This document shows, in pieces, positions 41,889-41,889 of a DNA stretch of 41,889 nt (the first letter of the stretch is position 1; each line of letters begins with the position of its first letter). Origin of the DNA: Acinetobacter sp. UBA801. Its GTDB lineage: Bacteria; Pseudomonadota; Gammaproteobacteria; Pseudomonadales; Moraxellaceae. The notes under the pieces are model-generated. The model made no database searches, was not told the DNA's origin, and saw nothing but the letters and a program-made list of their open reading frames with translations. The DNA lies in contig DBIN01000007.1 of assembly GCA_002296655.1 (NCBI GenBank), positions 1 to 41,889 of the forward strand, given 5' to 3'. Made by a program: the position numbers and the translations under genes.

Positions 41889-41889
41889 G

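Overview
The window looks like a chromosomal stretch of an Acinetobacter-like gammaproteobacterium. This rests on the AT-rich DNA (hand counts near 37% GC in the left part), the aroQ-accB-accC order, a long UmuD beside an intact UmuC, an OsmC-YcaO fusion, and the protein styles. No database search was possible, so the genus is an inference. Layout, left part (about 1-23,700): a lipoprotein transglycosylase; a Na+/phosphate symporter; a YbaK-type deacylase; a sulfur module (two half-size YeeE/YedE membrane proteins plus an ETHE1/Blh-type persulfide dioxygenase); an alpha/beta hydrolase; the aroQ-accB-accC operon on the minus strand; a QseBC/PmrAB-like two-component system divergent from a periplasmic thiol-redox operon (dsbD, an Lgt-like/TlpA fusion, a dsbG-like gene); a methyltransferase with a CxxC carboxymuconolactone-decarboxylase-family protein; OsmC-YcaO; umuDC; a decayed gene; a phosphotransferase-fold kinase; and shredded TonB-receptor remnants. 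Right part (about 23,780-41,770): a nearly self-sufficient nitrate assimilation block. It holds NasS/NasT (nitrate sensor and ANTAR antiterminator), NirB, a NirD-FAD-oxidoreductase fusion, NasA, then a MobA-like protein, MoaA, MoaD, MoaE, a MoaC-MogA fusion, MoeA, the molybdate transporter ModABC, and a NarK/NasA-type nitrate permease. These genes use more CTG codons and have higher GC (hand counts 43-45%) than the left part. The most striking signal is regulatory. The nirB and narK leaders lie 14.7 kb apart, yet each starts just downstream of a GG-N10-GC sigma-54 promoter. Each begins with a pair of hairpins whose six-base loops fit the ANTAR rule (A at 1, G at 4), followed by an identical CTGATCGT block. 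Matching sigma-54 promoters precede nasT (minus strand) and moaA, with partial NtrC-like half sites upstream. The picture is nitrogen limitation switching on all four units through NtrC/RpoN, with nitrate gating only nirB and narK by NasS-NasT antitermination, and cofactor genes made with the enzymes. NasT has Asn where the phosphoacceptor Asp should be, which fits control by NasS binding rather than by a kinase. No rRNA, tRNA, CRISPR array or intact insertion sequence was seen.
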